Shown one piece after another: positions 1 to 8,263 of a DNA stretch of 64,000 nucleotides; position 1 is the first letter of the stretch, and each line of letters begins with the position of its first letter. Position numbers and translations under genes: made by a program. Where the stretch lies: positions 1 to 64,000 of the forward strand of contig CAUBIC010000012.1 of the NCBI GenBank assembly GCA_958435945.1, in the 5' to 3' direction. This stretch comes from an uncultured Collinsella sp. GTDB taxonomy: Bacteria > Actinomycetota > Coriobacteriia > Coriobacteriales > Coriobacteriaceae. Below the pieces are notes generated by a model. It had not been told where the DNA came from, did no database searches, and saw only the letters and a program-made list of their open reading frames with translations.

Positions 1-1
1 C

Positions 2-24
2 GGAAAGCACATTAAGTGCTTTCC
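2..24 (+). terminator. Terminator-like hairpin at the left edge
   Basis: A perfect 9-bp stem (GGAAAGCAC with GTGCTTTCC) closes a 5-base AT loop and is followed by a short T run. It probably ends a gene lying left of the window. The U tract is short, so the direction is not certain. Confidence 0.5.
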
Positions 25-181
25 TTTGCGTGCGGAACTCGCGACAAACTTAACCGCCCCGCCAGGCAGGCGAGCTGCGGAAACTCGGTCGGTCCAGAGT
101 AATATCGTGCGAACGGAATTCTGGCTGAATATTTATCCGCACGGACGACCCGATAGACAGGCCGCGCTATCCCCTTCTTCT
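25..181. other. Gene-free stretch
   Basis: I see no credible coding sequence, RNA gene or promoter here. With the flanking hairpins it makes the first 333 bases gene-free. Confidence 0.5.
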
Positions 182-250
182 AAGTTGCGGTGAAATAGGG
201 ACTGCATTTGGAGTTGAATCGTTTAAACAGTCCCTATTTCACCGCAACTT
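182..250. repeat. Perfect 23-bp inverted repeat
   Basis: Two 23-base arms (182-204 and 228-250) are exact reverse complements around a 23-base loop. The arms carry TAGGGACTG and CAGTCCCTA. The stem is long and perfect and has no U tract, so it is more like a palindromic repeat element than a plain terminator. Related GGGAC hairpins recur elsewhere in the window. Confidence 0.75.
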
Positions 251-264
251 GTGGGGGGGGGTAG

Positions 265-299
265 AAAAAGGGGGAGGCCCTGGAGAGGGTCTCCCCTTT
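265..299 (-). terminator. Terminator of the PTS gene
   Basis: Read on the minus strand, a GC-rich stem of about 14 bp with one mismatch (GGGGAGACCCT against AGGGCCTCCCC) is followed by CTTTTTCT. It lies about 35 bases past the PTS stop codon. Confidence 0.75.
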
Positions 300-333
300 G
301 TTACAGAGGCGATATTATTCGCGCGTTGCGGGA

Positions 334-2343
334 TTACACCAGACGGGCGTTGATCGTCTTGGCGATCTCGGCGGCGTCGGTGGAACCCTTGACGGTGGCA
401 CGGAAGCCCTCGTCCATAAGCGCCTCGGCGACCTTGGACAGGATCTTGAGGTGCGTGGTGCCGGCCTGGGCACCGGGGATGAGCAGGGCGATAGCCACGT
501 TGACGGGAGCGCCGTCCATGGTGTCCCAACCGGTCACGCCAGAGCCATCCTTGACGACAATGACGGCGGCCTCGGTAATGGCATCGGACTTGGCATGCGG
601 AATAGCGAAGCCCTCCATCATGCCCGTGGTACCCTCGGCCTCGCGGGCCAGGAAGGCGTTCATCACGGCGTCGGCGTCGTCAGCGACACCGGCCTTGACG
701 GCCTGATTGGAGACAAAGCTCAGGACCTCGTCACGAGAAGCGAAGTTCTCGGCGACAAAAACGTTCTCGACCTTCACGAAATCGGCAGCCTCGGCCTTGG
801 GAGCCTCGACGGCAGCGGCCTTGGGGGCCTCGACCGGCTTAGCGGGAGCGGCAGGAGCGGCCTTCTGGCTCTTCTCGAAGTCATACTTCTTGAAAGCGAC
901 GAACAGGATGCCACCGACCACAGCGCCGATGAGGATCGCGAGGACCCACAGCGGACCGTTCTCGACAACGGGCAGGACCAGGAAGCCACCGTGGGGCGCC
1001 GGATCGTGAACGTTGAACATAATGGTCAGGATCGAGGCGATGGAGGAACCGAGCATCATGATGGGCATGACGGGCCAGATGTTCTTGGTCATGAACGGAA
1101 TGGCGCCCTCGGTGATGTGGGTGCAACCAAGGATGAGGTTGACGACACCGGCGTCATGATCCTCCTGGCTGAAGTACTTCTTGCCGACGATGACGGCAAA
1201 GGTGGTGATCAGCGGCGGAACGATGCAGGCGGCGGAGACGGCAGCCATGAAGTTGGTGCCGAAGTTGTAGGTGTCGGTGCCGACACCAGCAGCCAGGGCC
1301 TCGGTGAGCATGGCGGTACCGGTGACGTAAGCAGCCTTGTTGACCGGGCCGCCCATGTCAAAGGCGCACATGCAACCAATAGCAAGACCCAGGACAACAG
1401 CGCCAGAGGCAGACAGACCCTTGAGGAAGTCCATCATGGCGGTGTTGATGGCAGCCATGGGGCCGGAGATGCCGAGCATGACCAGACCGACGATAGCAGT
1501 CGAGAACAGCGGGTACAGGAAGATGGCCTTGAGGCCGTCCAGGTTCTTGGGCAGCTTGGCAAAAACCTTCTCGAGCAGAAGGATGACATAGCCGGCGAGG
1601 AAGCCGCCGACAATGCCGCCCAGGAAGCCGAAGCCCACACCGGTGCCGCCAGCATCGATCATGTGTGTATCGGCGTTAACGGGCAGGCCCTGGATGGCGA
1701 TCATACCGGCAACAAAGCCGGGGACGAGCGCCGGACGCTTGCCGATGGACTCGGCGATATAGGCGGAAAGCACGGGAACCATCAGGTTCATGGCAATGCC
1801 GCCGATGATCTTGAGCATCGCGGCGAAGCTGTTGTAGTCGGCAGCCGTCGAATCGAAGGACGTGATGCCCCACAGGAACGAAACGGCGGTCAGGACGCCA
1901 CCGGCAACGACGAAGACCAGCATGTGGCTGACGCCGTTCATGAGGTGCTTATAGATGATGTGGCCGATGGACTCCTTCTCCTCAACCTCATCCTCAACAT
2001 CGGCAGCAGCCGCAACCGTGTCGTCGCCCTTGGCGGCGAGGGCGCGATCGATCAGCTTGCCAGCAGCCTCGACGGACAGAGCCTTGGAAACGCCAACGGA
2101 AACCATGGGCTTACCGGCGAAACGCTCTGCCTGGACATCCTTATCGGCTGCGACGACGACGGCCTTGGCACCAGCGATCTCACTCTTGGTAAGCTCGTTC
2201 TCGACACCGACCTGGCCATGGGTCTCGACCTTAATGGTCAGACCGCGCTCGGCAGCTGCCTTCTCCAGCGCCTCCTTCGCCATGAAGGTGTGCGCGATGC
2301 CGGTCGGGCAACCGGTGGCGGCGATGATGTCAAACTTAGCCAT
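334..2343 (-). CDS. PTS fructose-type transporter subunit EIIBCA
   Basis: This 669-residue membrane permease takes up and phosphorylates a sugar, probably fructose. An N-terminal EIIB domain (about 1-105) carries the phosphocysteine motif TGCPTGIAHTF with Cys12. The EIIC membrane channel spans about 125-485. An Ala/Pro-rich linker (about 488-520) leads to a C-terminal EIIA domain with the active His583 in GFAIPHAKS. The order B-C-A differs from the A-B-C and B-B-C layouts of well-studied fructose permeases. The ATG at 2343 is preferred over an upstream frame extension because AAGGAGGG precedes it and EIIB starts at once. It diverges from an RpiR-family regulator that probably controls it. Substrate is inferred from family only; no 1-phosphofructokinase is adjacent. 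Confidence 0.92.
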   Translation of the reverse strand: MAKFDIIAATGCPTGIAHTFMAKEALEKAAAERGLTIKVETHGQVGVENELTKSEIAGAKAVVVAADKDVQAERFAGKPMVSVGVSKALSVEAAGKLIDRALAAKGDDTVAAAADVEDEVEEKESIGHIIYKHLMNGVSHMLVFVVAGGVLTAVSFLWGITSFDSTAADYNSFAAMLKIIGGIAMNLMVPVLSAYIAESIGKRPALVPGFVAGMIAIQGLPVNADTHMIDAGGTGVGFGFLGGIVGGFLAGYVILLLEKVFAKLPKNLDGLKAIFLYPLFSTAIVGLVMLGISGPMAAINTAMMDFLKGLSASGAVVLGLAIGCMCAFDMGGPVNKAAYVTGTAMLTEALAAGVGTDTYNFGTNFMAAVSAACIVPPLITTFAVIVGKKYFSQEDHDAGVVNLILGCTHITEGAIPFMTKNIWPVMPIMMLGSSIASILTIMFNVHDPAPHGGFLVLPVVENGPLWVLAILIGAVVGGILFVAFKKYDFEKSQKAAPAAPAKPVEAPKAAAVEAPKAEAADFVKVENVFVAENFASRDEVLSFVSNQAVKAGVADDADAVMNAFLAREAEGTTGMMEGFAIPHAKSDAITEAAVIVVKDGSGVTGWDTMDGAPVNVAIALLIPGAQAGTTHLKILSKVAEALMDEGFRATVKGSTDAAEIAKTINARLV

Positions 2344-2479
2344 GTGTCCCTCCTTCTTGAGTACTGCGCCCGCAGGCGCTCCCCTACACGCGCTTCCATG
2401 CGCGTTTTTCCACACCTGAAAGATACCAAGCCACCGCTTTTATGAGAAGCAATAAGGCTCATTACTCCGGTGAAAGGTT

Positions 2480-2508
2480 CTTTCATAACCGTAAACGGTC
2501 GATGAAAG
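2480..2508. promoter_or_regulatory. Dyad operator between PTS and regulator genes
   Basis: The dyad reads CTTTCAT, A, ACCGT, AA, ACGGT, CG, ATGAAAG: two nested inverted arms over 29 bp. It lies between the divergent permease and RpiR-family genes, where an autoregulated sugar-phosphate sensor would bind. A further TGAAAG half site lies at 2471-2476. Function is inferred from position and symmetry. Confidence 0.65.
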
Positions 2509-2616
2509 TTTACCATCAACTATTGAAACGGCAAGGTGTATCTTGTAACTGAAAATGCCCCTATACTACGAAATTACAAAACAAGTCCGATTTTTATGCC
2601 AGCCAGGAGCCATCCC

Positions 2617-3474
2617 ATGTCCGATAGCAGCAAGAGCGCACTCTCCCTTATTAGTATGCACAGGGGGTACAGCGAGTCCGAGCAGCGCATTGTCGACTAT
2701 ATCCTAGAGCACCAGTCCGAGGCACCGCGTCTGACAGCCGCCCAGCTTTCGCGCGCTGCCGCAACCTCCGAGGCAACCGTCTCGCGCTTCTGCCGCAAAC
2801 TGGGTTTTGGCAGTTTTCGCAGTTTTCAGTTTTCGCTGGCGCGCGATCTGGAGAGCCAGCGCAATGAAGGCCTCACCGACGAGGTCTCGATCGACAATAT
2901 GGAGCAAAGCCTCAAGAATATTCTCGCTGCCAAGGTAAGCGAGCTCAATGCGACTATCGATGGCATTGATCACGACACGCTGGCAGCCGTCGTGCACGCG
3001 TTTAAGAACGCAGGGGCTATCGAGTTTGCAGCCGTAGGCAACACCAACGCCGTCGCACTCGACGCGACGTTTAAGTTTTCGCAGCTGGGCCTTCGCTGCA
3101 TGGCAAGCACCATCAGCGAGACCTCGATTGGGTTTGCGCTTACGCTGCGCCCCGGCGACGTCATCGTGCTGATCTCGAACTCCGGCAAGTCGCGCCGGCT
3201 TAATCGCATGGCAAAAGCGGCTCGCGGCTGTGGTGCCACCGTAGTCGTCATCAGCAGCGACAGCAAGTCACCGCTTGCTCGCTTGGCCGATTACACCTTT
3301 AATACCGTGAACCACGAGGCGCTGCTCACCACGGGCGACTTTGCGTTCTCCAAGATGAGCGCCACGATGATCATCGAGGTTATCTACAACTTCCTGCTGC
3401 CCGAGATTGAAGACGCCCGCGAGCATATCAGCTACTACGAGGAGCTCATCCAGCCGGATAAGGTCGTGGAATAG
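2617..3474 (+). CDS. RpiR/MurR-family transcriptional regulator
   Basis: This 285-residue DNA-binding regulator has an N-terminal HTH_6 domain (about 5-80; the recognition region SEATVSRFCRKLGF falls at 51-64) and a C-terminal SIS domain (about 120-265) that normally binds a phosphosugar; ISNSGKSRR is its typical Ser-rich loop. The ATG at 2617 is chosen because CAGGAG lies just upstream; the frame is open to 2536 but those residues do not resemble the family. Given the divergent PTS gene, it probably senses the phosphorylated product of that permease. Whether it represses or activates cannot be read from the sequence. Confidence 0.88.
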   Translation: MSDSSKSALSLISMHRGYSESEQRIVDYILEHQSEAPRLTAAQLSRAAATSEATVSRFCRKLGFGSFRSFQFSLARDLESQRNEGLTDEVSIDNMEQSLKNILAAKVSELNATIDGIDHDTLAAVVHAFKNAGAIEFAAVGNTNAVALDATFKFSQLGLRCMASTISETSIGFALTLRPGDVIVLISNSGKSRRLNRMAKAARGCGATVVVISSDSKSPLARLADYTFNTVNHEALLTTGDFAFSKMSATMIIEVIYNFLLPEIEDAREHISYYEELIQPDKVVE

Positions 3475-3507
3475 GTTTTAGCAGGGGTCGTTATGTACCG
3501 TTCCCAC

Positions 3508-3659
3508 AAAACTATGCCGGTTTACTACGATGAAATCGGAATATGCGACCACATCCCATTTTAAAAGAAAACCGCAGGCGTTCTACCTGCGGTTTTCTTT
3601 TTACAATTTTAGCTGTGCTCGAGCTACGCCGATTCATCGTAGTAAACCGGCATAGTTTT
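3508..3659. repeat. 152-bp inverted-repeat unit enclosing a terminator
   Basis: Perfect 26-bp arms (3508-3533 and 3634-3659) continue into a further 5-bp match after a 1-base bulge, enclosing 100 bases with a strong terminator hairpin at the centre. The arms contain CCGGTTTACTACGATGA. No transposase is present. It could be a MITE-like insertion or a structured 3' end shared by the convergent regulator and recN genes. Confidence 0.7.
3563..3601. terminator. Bidirectional intrinsic terminator
   Basis: A perfect 16-bp stem (AAAAGAAAACCGCAGG with its complement) closes a 7-base loop, with A and T tracts forming U runs in both directions. It separates the convergent regulator and recN genes. Confidence 0.9.
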
Positions 3660-3733
3660 TGACGGTCGGGCCAGACAAGCAAGTGACGGGGCAACAATTA
3701 CTGATATTTTGCCACCAGCACCGACGGCTCGGC

Positions 3734-5362
3734 CTAAGCACGCGCTTCTTCCAACATCTGCCTGGCGTGTGCCAGGCTTGCCGCCGATTGATCGCCGCTC
3801 AGCATACGGGCGATCTCTGCGGTGCGGGCATCCCCAGCCACCTCATCCAGATGCGTCTGGGGTACGTCTCCGGGTTCTTTACTCACCACGTAGTGCTTGT
3901 CGGCCATGACGGCGACCTGTGCCAGATGGGTTACGACAATCACCTGATGCGTAGCGGCGAGATCTGCCAACACGCTCGCGAGGGCACGTGCAGTAGAGCC
4001 TCCGACACCGGCATCGACCTCGTCGAATACCAGTGTATCCACGCCGTCCGCGTTACCGAGGACAACCTTGCTCGCCAGCATAACGCGGCTCAGCTCGCCG
4101 CCCGACGCAATGCGGCGCAGGGGGCGTGGCGTCAATCCGGCACCACTGCGATACAAAAGCTCGTAGCTCGAAGGGCCCGCCGGTGTCCACTCGGCACGCG
4201 GAAGATCGCGCGACTCCCAAACGAGCTCGGCGCCGCCCATCTCCAGGCGCGCCATCTGACGGCCAACCTCATGACAAAAACGAGGAGCTGCCATATTCCG
4301 CGCACGCTTAAGCGCCTTGGCGGCGGCGAACAGTTCACGCTCCGCCGCGCCAAGCACTTCGCGAGACTTCTTGACCTGCTCATCACCATCGTCTACCAGC
4401 GACAGCAGCTCTTGGGAACGATCGCGCATGGCAAAGACATCGTCCATGGTGGGCCCCCACTGACGCAGCAGGCCCTTAAGATCAGAATAGCGCTCGCGCA
4501 TACGAGCCAGCTCGCGCGGATCAAAGGCGACTCCATCGCGATAGGCGCGCAACTCGTTGGCGCAATCCTCGAGCGAGATGCAGGCATCCGAAAGCGCATC
4601 GGCAATGTCGCCCAGCTTGCGATCGACGGCAGCCATGCGGGAAAGCTCCGCCACGGCACTGTTCACGGCATCGAGCGCTCCCCCTTCGGCCGCAAGCGAC
4701 GCATGGGCATCGTTGGCCGTGGCCACCAGCACCTCGGCATGCTCGGATCGAGGCAGCAGTTCCTCGAGCTCCTCATACTCACCCGGTTTGGGGTCGACCT
4801 CGGCGATACGTTCCAGGGCAAAGCGCGCCTCCTCGACGCGACTCCCCTGCGCACGCGAGGCCTCCTCGACGCGACGGACCTCCTTAGCAGCCGCGCGCGA
4901 GGCTTTAAAGCAAGCACGGTAGTGCCCGAGCGCCTCGAGTGCAGGGCGCCCTGCCCAGGCATCGACCATGGCAACATGGTGCGCCGGGTCGAGCAGACGC
5001 TGGTGCTCGTGCTGGCCGCACAGATCCATCATCACGCCAACGCGCTCCGAAAGCTCACGCACGCTGGCGATGCGGCCGTCAATTTTTACGCGGCTGCGGC
5101 CCTCGGCAGAAAGGCTGCGCTGCACGGTGAAGCCCTCCGTGTCGTGCGGTCCGTCAAACAGACGCGCCTCGACGCTGGCAAGCGTCTCGCCCTCGCGCAC
5201 TGTCGACGAATCCGCGCGCTCGCCCAAAATGAGCTTGAGCGCCGAGAGCAACGCGGTCTTACCGGCGCCGGTTTCTCCAGTCAGAACCGTTAGACCCGCG
5301 CTTGGCACCAACGTCGCCTCGCGAATGAGTGCAATGTTGGAAACCTGCAGCTCATCGATCAT
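3734..5362 (-). CDS. recN: DNA repair protein RecN
   Basis: RecN is an SMC-like ATPase that acts at double-strand breaks with RecA. The 542-residue protein, typical in length, has the Walker A motif GETGAGKT at 29-36 at the end of a short N-lobe, a long central coiled-coil region rich in Glu, Ala and Arg, and a C-lobe with Walker B LVFDEVDAGVGG at about 444-455. It is the last gene of a tight minus-strand operon; its start overlaps the nadK stop by 11 bases, indicating translational coupling. nadK-recN and tlyA-recN adjacency is common in Gram-positive bacteria. Confidence 0.96.
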   Translation of the reverse strand: MIDELQVSNIALIREATLVPSAGLTVLTGETGAGKTALLSALKLILGERADSSTVREGETLASVEARLFDGPHDTEGFTVQRSLSAEGRSRVKIDGRIASVRELSERVGVMMDLCGQHEHQRLLDPAHHVAMVDAWAGRPALEALGHYRACFKASRAAAKEVRRVEEASRAQGSRVEEARFALERIAEVDPKPGEYEELEELLPRSEHAEVLVATANDAHASLAAEGGALDAVNSAVAELSRMAAVDRKLGDIADALSDACISLEDCANELRAYRDGVAFDPRELARMRERYSDLKGLLRQWGPTMDDVFAMRDRSQELLSLVDDGDEQVKKSREVLGAAERELFAAAKALKRARNMAAPRFCHEVGRQMARLEMGGAELVWESRDLPRAEWTPAGPSSYELLYRSGAGLTPRPLRRIASGGELSRVMLASKVVLGNADGVDTLVFDEVDAGVGGSTARALASVLADLAATHQVIVVTHLAQVAVMADKHYVVSKEPGDVPQTHLDEVAGDARTAEIARMLSGDQSAASLAHARQMLEEARA

Positions 5363-6212
5363 GACGCACTCCGTAGAACACGCGGCTCACCGAGTTGTAG
5401 AAGCTCTCGGGGCCGTAATCCAGCAGCAGCACATCGCCGGGACCGCGACGCACGGCCACGCTCTCGACCGTGCCATCGCAGGTAATAAACTGTCCATCGA
5501 TGGCGATCGCCGGCACGCTCGGGCGGTCATTGGACATAAAGATCTCGACGACATCGCTCGGCGAGGTCAAAAAGGCGCGAGCTTGAATGGTATGCGGGGC
5601 GATGGGCACGCAGACCATGCCCGTGTAATCGGGGCTGACGATGGGTCCGCCGGCGGAAAGCGCATAGCCGGTGGAGCCAGTCGCCGTCGATACAACCACG
5701 CCGTCGCCACGCAGGCGGTCGATATGATGGCCGGACACCGTGATATCGAACTCGACCATATCGGACAGGGGCCCACGCGTAAGCGCCATATCGTTAAGGG
5801 CAAAGGTGCGCACAACATCCTTCGTGCCGTCTTCGCGCACCGAAACGATATCGGCGGCGATGGTGGCGCGGCGGCTCACATGGAGCTCACCGGACAGGGC
5901 ATCGCTCACGACCTGCAAAATGTCGCGCTCCTCGGGGCTCGCAGCCGTCAAAAAACCCAAATGACCATAGGAAAGACCCAAAATGGGAATCTCACGGTAG
6001 TTGAGGATGCGGGCGGCGCGCAGCAGTGTACCGTCGCCACCGAGCGTAATGACCAGGTCGGCATCGTCAACATCGGGCGCGCTCTGGATCTTGGAACGCT
6101 GGTCTGCAGCCCATGCGACCTCGTAGCCCTGGCGCGAAAGCCAAAGCTCGAGCATCAGGCCACTCTCGACCGCTTCTTGCTTATAGAAATTGGGAACCAG
6201 AAAGACCTTCAT
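5352..6212 (-). CDS. nadK: NAD kinase
   Basis: This cytosolic enzyme phosphorylates NAD to NADP with ATP or polyphosphate. The 286-residue protein has the invariant GGDGT motif at 58-62, the following LRAAR segment, and the downstream TGSTGYALSAGGP motif typical of NAD kinases. It lies between tlyA and recN, overlapping the tlyA stop by 4 bases (ATGA) and the recN start by 11, so it is translated from the same mRNA. Confidence 0.96.
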   Translation of the reverse strand: MKVFLVPNFYKQEAVESGLMLELWLSRQGYEVAWAADQRSKIQSAPDVDDADLVITLGGDGTLLRAARILNYREIPILGLSYGHLGFLTAASPEERDILQVVSDALSGELHVSRRATIAADIVSVREDGTKDVVRTFALNDMALTRGPLSDMVEFDITVSGHHIDRLRGDGVVVSTATGSTGYALSAGGPIVSPDYTGMVCVPIAPHTIQARAFLTSPSDVVEIFMSNDRPSVPAIAIDGQFITCDGTVESVAVRRGPGDVLLLDYGPESFYNSVSRVFYGVRHDR

Positions 6213-7021
6213 AGCGTTGCAGCTTTCTCGCTCAAAACCGATACCTGGGATTGCAGCTCATCGTCGGTGCGCTCCCCGGGAGCAAACCTCGTGCCGTACA
6301 GGAAAAACTCGACGTTGCCCTTGGCGCCATGGATAGGCGACACGCACACGTCGAGCGGGAACAGGCCCTTGACGGCAAAGAGTTCAATCGCCGCCACGAG
6401 CGTATCGCGGCGGACGGCAGGGTCGGTCACGATGCCGCCCTCGCCCACCAGCGCAGCCGGCGCCTCAAACTGCGGCTTTACGAGCGTGCAGAACGAACCC
6501 GAAGGGTTCAGGCACGCGAGCACGGCGTCGATGATATTCGCGATGCTCGTAAACGACACATCGCACACGACCAAGTCGATGGCGCCGCCGTAGCCAAGCT
6601 CGGGCAGCTGCGTCACGTTGGTGCGCTCATGGAGCGTCACGCGCTCGTCTTGGCGCAGCGACCAATCAAACTGGGCGCGACCTACATCGACCGAAACGAC
6701 CGTAGCGGCACCGCGCTTGAGCAGGCAATCGGTAAAGCCACCCGTAGAACAGCCCACATCGAGGCAAGCAAGATCTGTCGGATCAATCCCAAACGCATCG
6801 AGTGCACCCTCGAGCTTGAGCCCGCCGCGCCCCACGTAGGGAATACGACCCTTCACGTGCAGGTGCAAGCCGGGCGTCACTTTAAGGCCCGGCGAGGTCA
6901 AACGCTCGCCGCCGCTCGAGACCAAGCCGGCCATAAGAGTGCGAAGGGCATCCGCGCGATCGGCGCAGATGCCCTGTGAAATCAGTTCGTCATCAAGACG
7001 CACGCGTTTCATGAATGCCAT
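6209..7021 (-). CDS. tlyA: TlyA-family rRNA 2'-O-methyltransferase / hemolysin-like protein
   Basis: TlyA proteins methylate ribose in rRNA; the family is also annotated as hemolysin. The 270-residue protein has an N-terminal S4 RNA-binding domain (about 4-65, starting RVRLDDELI) and an FtsJ-like methyltransferase domain with the SAM motif LDVGCSTGGFTDCLL. A TTG three bases upstream is possible, but the ATG at 7021 overlaps the xseB stop by one base (TGATG) and is preferred. Operon position matches yqxC/tlyA beside xseB in many Gram-positives. Confidence 0.92.
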   Translation of the reverse strand: MAFMKRVRLDDELISQGICADRADALRTLMAGLVSSGGERLTSPGLKVTPGLHLHVKGRIPYVGRGGLKLEGALDAFGIDPTDLACLDVGCSTGGFTDCLLKRGAATVVSVDVGRAQFDWSLRQDERVTLHERTNVTQLPELGYGGAIDLVVCDVSFTSIANIIDAVLACLNPSGSFCTLVKPQFEAPAALVGEGGIVTDPAVRRDTLVAAIELFAVKGLFPLDVCVSPIHGAKGNVEFFLYGTRFAPGERTDDELQSQVSVLSEKAATL

Positions 7022-7287
7022 CAACCATTCGTATCCGAAGACGCGGCCTGGCTATCCTTGGAGTCGTTTGCCGCATCCTCATCGTATTCCTGCTCGAGCT
7101 TATCTGCCTCGCGAGGCGTCAGCTCAAACTTATCGACCATGTCAACCGCACGAGAGCCCAGCTCGATCGCCTCGTCAAACAAATCGAGCGAACGCTCCAG
7201 GGACGTATCCTTGGAGCGAACGGTCGCGATAATCTGGTCCAAGCGGTCCGAGATCTCGTCGAAGTTGCGGACGGAACCCTCTGGCAT
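7021..7287 (-). CDS. xseB: Exodeoxyribonuclease VII small subunit
   Basis: XseB is the small helical subunit of exonuclease VII, which degrades single-stranded DNA together with XseA. The 88-residue sequence shows the family pattern: a first helix with FDEISDRLDQI, the middle segment SLERSLDLFDEAIELG, and a charged second helix, followed by an acidic, Ser-rich tail. The large subunit gene xseA, usually next door, is not in this window; nusB lies directly upstream with a 2-base gap. Confidence 0.9.
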   Translation of the reverse strand: MPEGSVRNFDEISDRLDQIIATVRSKDTSLERSLDLFDEAIELGSRAVDMVDKFELTPREADKLEQEYDEDAANDSKDSQAASSDTNG

Positions 7288-7289
7288 GG

Positions 7290-7874
7290 CTACTCCTCGA
7301 CGGTACCGGTCTCGGCCTCGGCGACCTCGGCGCCCTCATCGAGAACGCCGGCCGCAGCCTGAGCGGCGGCGACCTTGGCGGCAGCCTCGGCAGCCTGGGC
7401 CTCCTCGCGGGCACGGTCCTCGGCCAGCAGCTCCTGATAGAGGTCCTCGCCCGGCAGCTCCTCGCTACGAGCGATCTTGCCCAGCACGCCGTTGACAAAC
7501 GACGCGGACTGGTCGGTGCCATAGGCCTTGGCAAGCTCGACTGCCTCGTTGATCACGATGGCGTCCGAGACCTCCTCGTCGGTGAGGAAGCGCATCTCAT
7601 AGACGGCGATGCGCAGCAAATTGCGGTCGGCACCGGGCATACGCATAAGATCCCAGTTCTTGGTGACGGAGCGAAGGGCGCAGTCGATGCGGTCGATATG
7701 CTCGTAGGTACCGCGGCACAGCTCCAGCGCATAGGGGTCGAGGGGACCCTTCGAGATCAGGAAATCGCCCTCGAGGACGCGCTCGAGCGGGCTGTCCGTG
7801 GCCTCGGCCTGGAACAGAAGCTGCAGCGCCTGACTGCGGGCAAGCGTACGCCCGCGATAAACCTTAAGGCTCAA
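7290..7874 (-). CDS. nusB: Transcription antitermination factor NusB
   Basis: NusB binds boxA RNA with NusE and supports rRNA transcription antitermination. The 194-residue protein is longer than the usual 140-150. The NusB fold covers about 1-145, with ARSQALQLLFQAE near the N-terminus and INEAVELAKAYG followed by SFVNGVLGKI near its end. The extra C-terminal 45 residues are Ala/Glu-rich and probably disordered. It sits between an Asp23 gene and xseB, with 2-3 base gaps. Confidence 0.94.
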   Translation of the reverse strand: MSLKVYRGRTLARSQALQLLFQAEATDSPLERVLEGDFLISKGPLDPYALELCRGTYEHIDRIDCALRSVTKNWDLMRMPGADRNLLRIAVYEMRFLTDEEVSDAIVINEAVELAKAYGTDQSASFVNGVLGKIARSEELPGEDLYQELLAEDRAREEAQAAEAAAKVAAAQAAAGVLDEGAEVAEAETGTVEE

Positions 7875-7877
7875 AGG

Positions 7878-8240
7878 TTACTCCTTGGGGAAAACGAGGC
7901 CGTCGATGCAAACGTCAACGCGCTCGACCTCGACGCCCACCTGGGCATCGATGGCGGCGACCACGGCGGCGCGAACGGCCTCGGCGAGTTTCTTGAACGG
8001 ATAGCCAAAGAACACCACGACACGCACGGTGAGTGCGAGCTTGTCGCCGACGACCTCGGCCTCGACCGCCGGCTCGGAAGCCGGGGCCTTGGACGAGAGC
8101 ATCATGGAGACAAGGTTGGTGGCAAGGTCCTTGACGCCAACGGAGGCGATGCCCTCGACATCCGACACGGCGCGCGAGACGATGGCGGTCAGAACATCGG
8201 GCGAAATGCCGATGCCGTCAATCTTGATTTCCTGGGGCAT
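7878..8240 (-). CDS. Asp23/Gls24 family protein (YqhY-like)
   Basis: This is a 120-residue cytosolic protein of the Asp23/Gls24 envelope-stress family. The sequence begins with ISPDVLTAIVSRAVSDVEGI and ends with VERVDVCIDGLVF, the family's two conserved edges. AGGAGG precedes the ATG. Position directly upstream of nusB matches yqhY in Bacillus, whose precise role is linked to lipid and envelope homeostasis but is not settled. A second family member lies at 53990-54346. Confidence 0.88.
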   Translation of the reverse strand: MPQEIKIDGIGISPDVLTAIVSRAVSDVEGIASVGVKDLATNLVSMMLSSKAPASEPAVEAEVVGDKLALTVRVVVFFGYPFKKLAEAVRAAVVAAIDAQVGVEVERVDVCIDGLVFPKE

Positions 8241-8263
8241 GAGTCCTCCTAGAAGAGTGGTTG

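Noticed and set aside
298..2445. 715-residue open frame on the plus strand
   Set aside because: It is exactly antisense to the PTS gene, has no ribosome site, and its composition (Gly/Asp/His-rich) is that of a GC-rich shadow.
3512..3697. 61-residue minus-strand frame
   Set aside because: It lies wholly inside the inverted-repeat and terminator unit.
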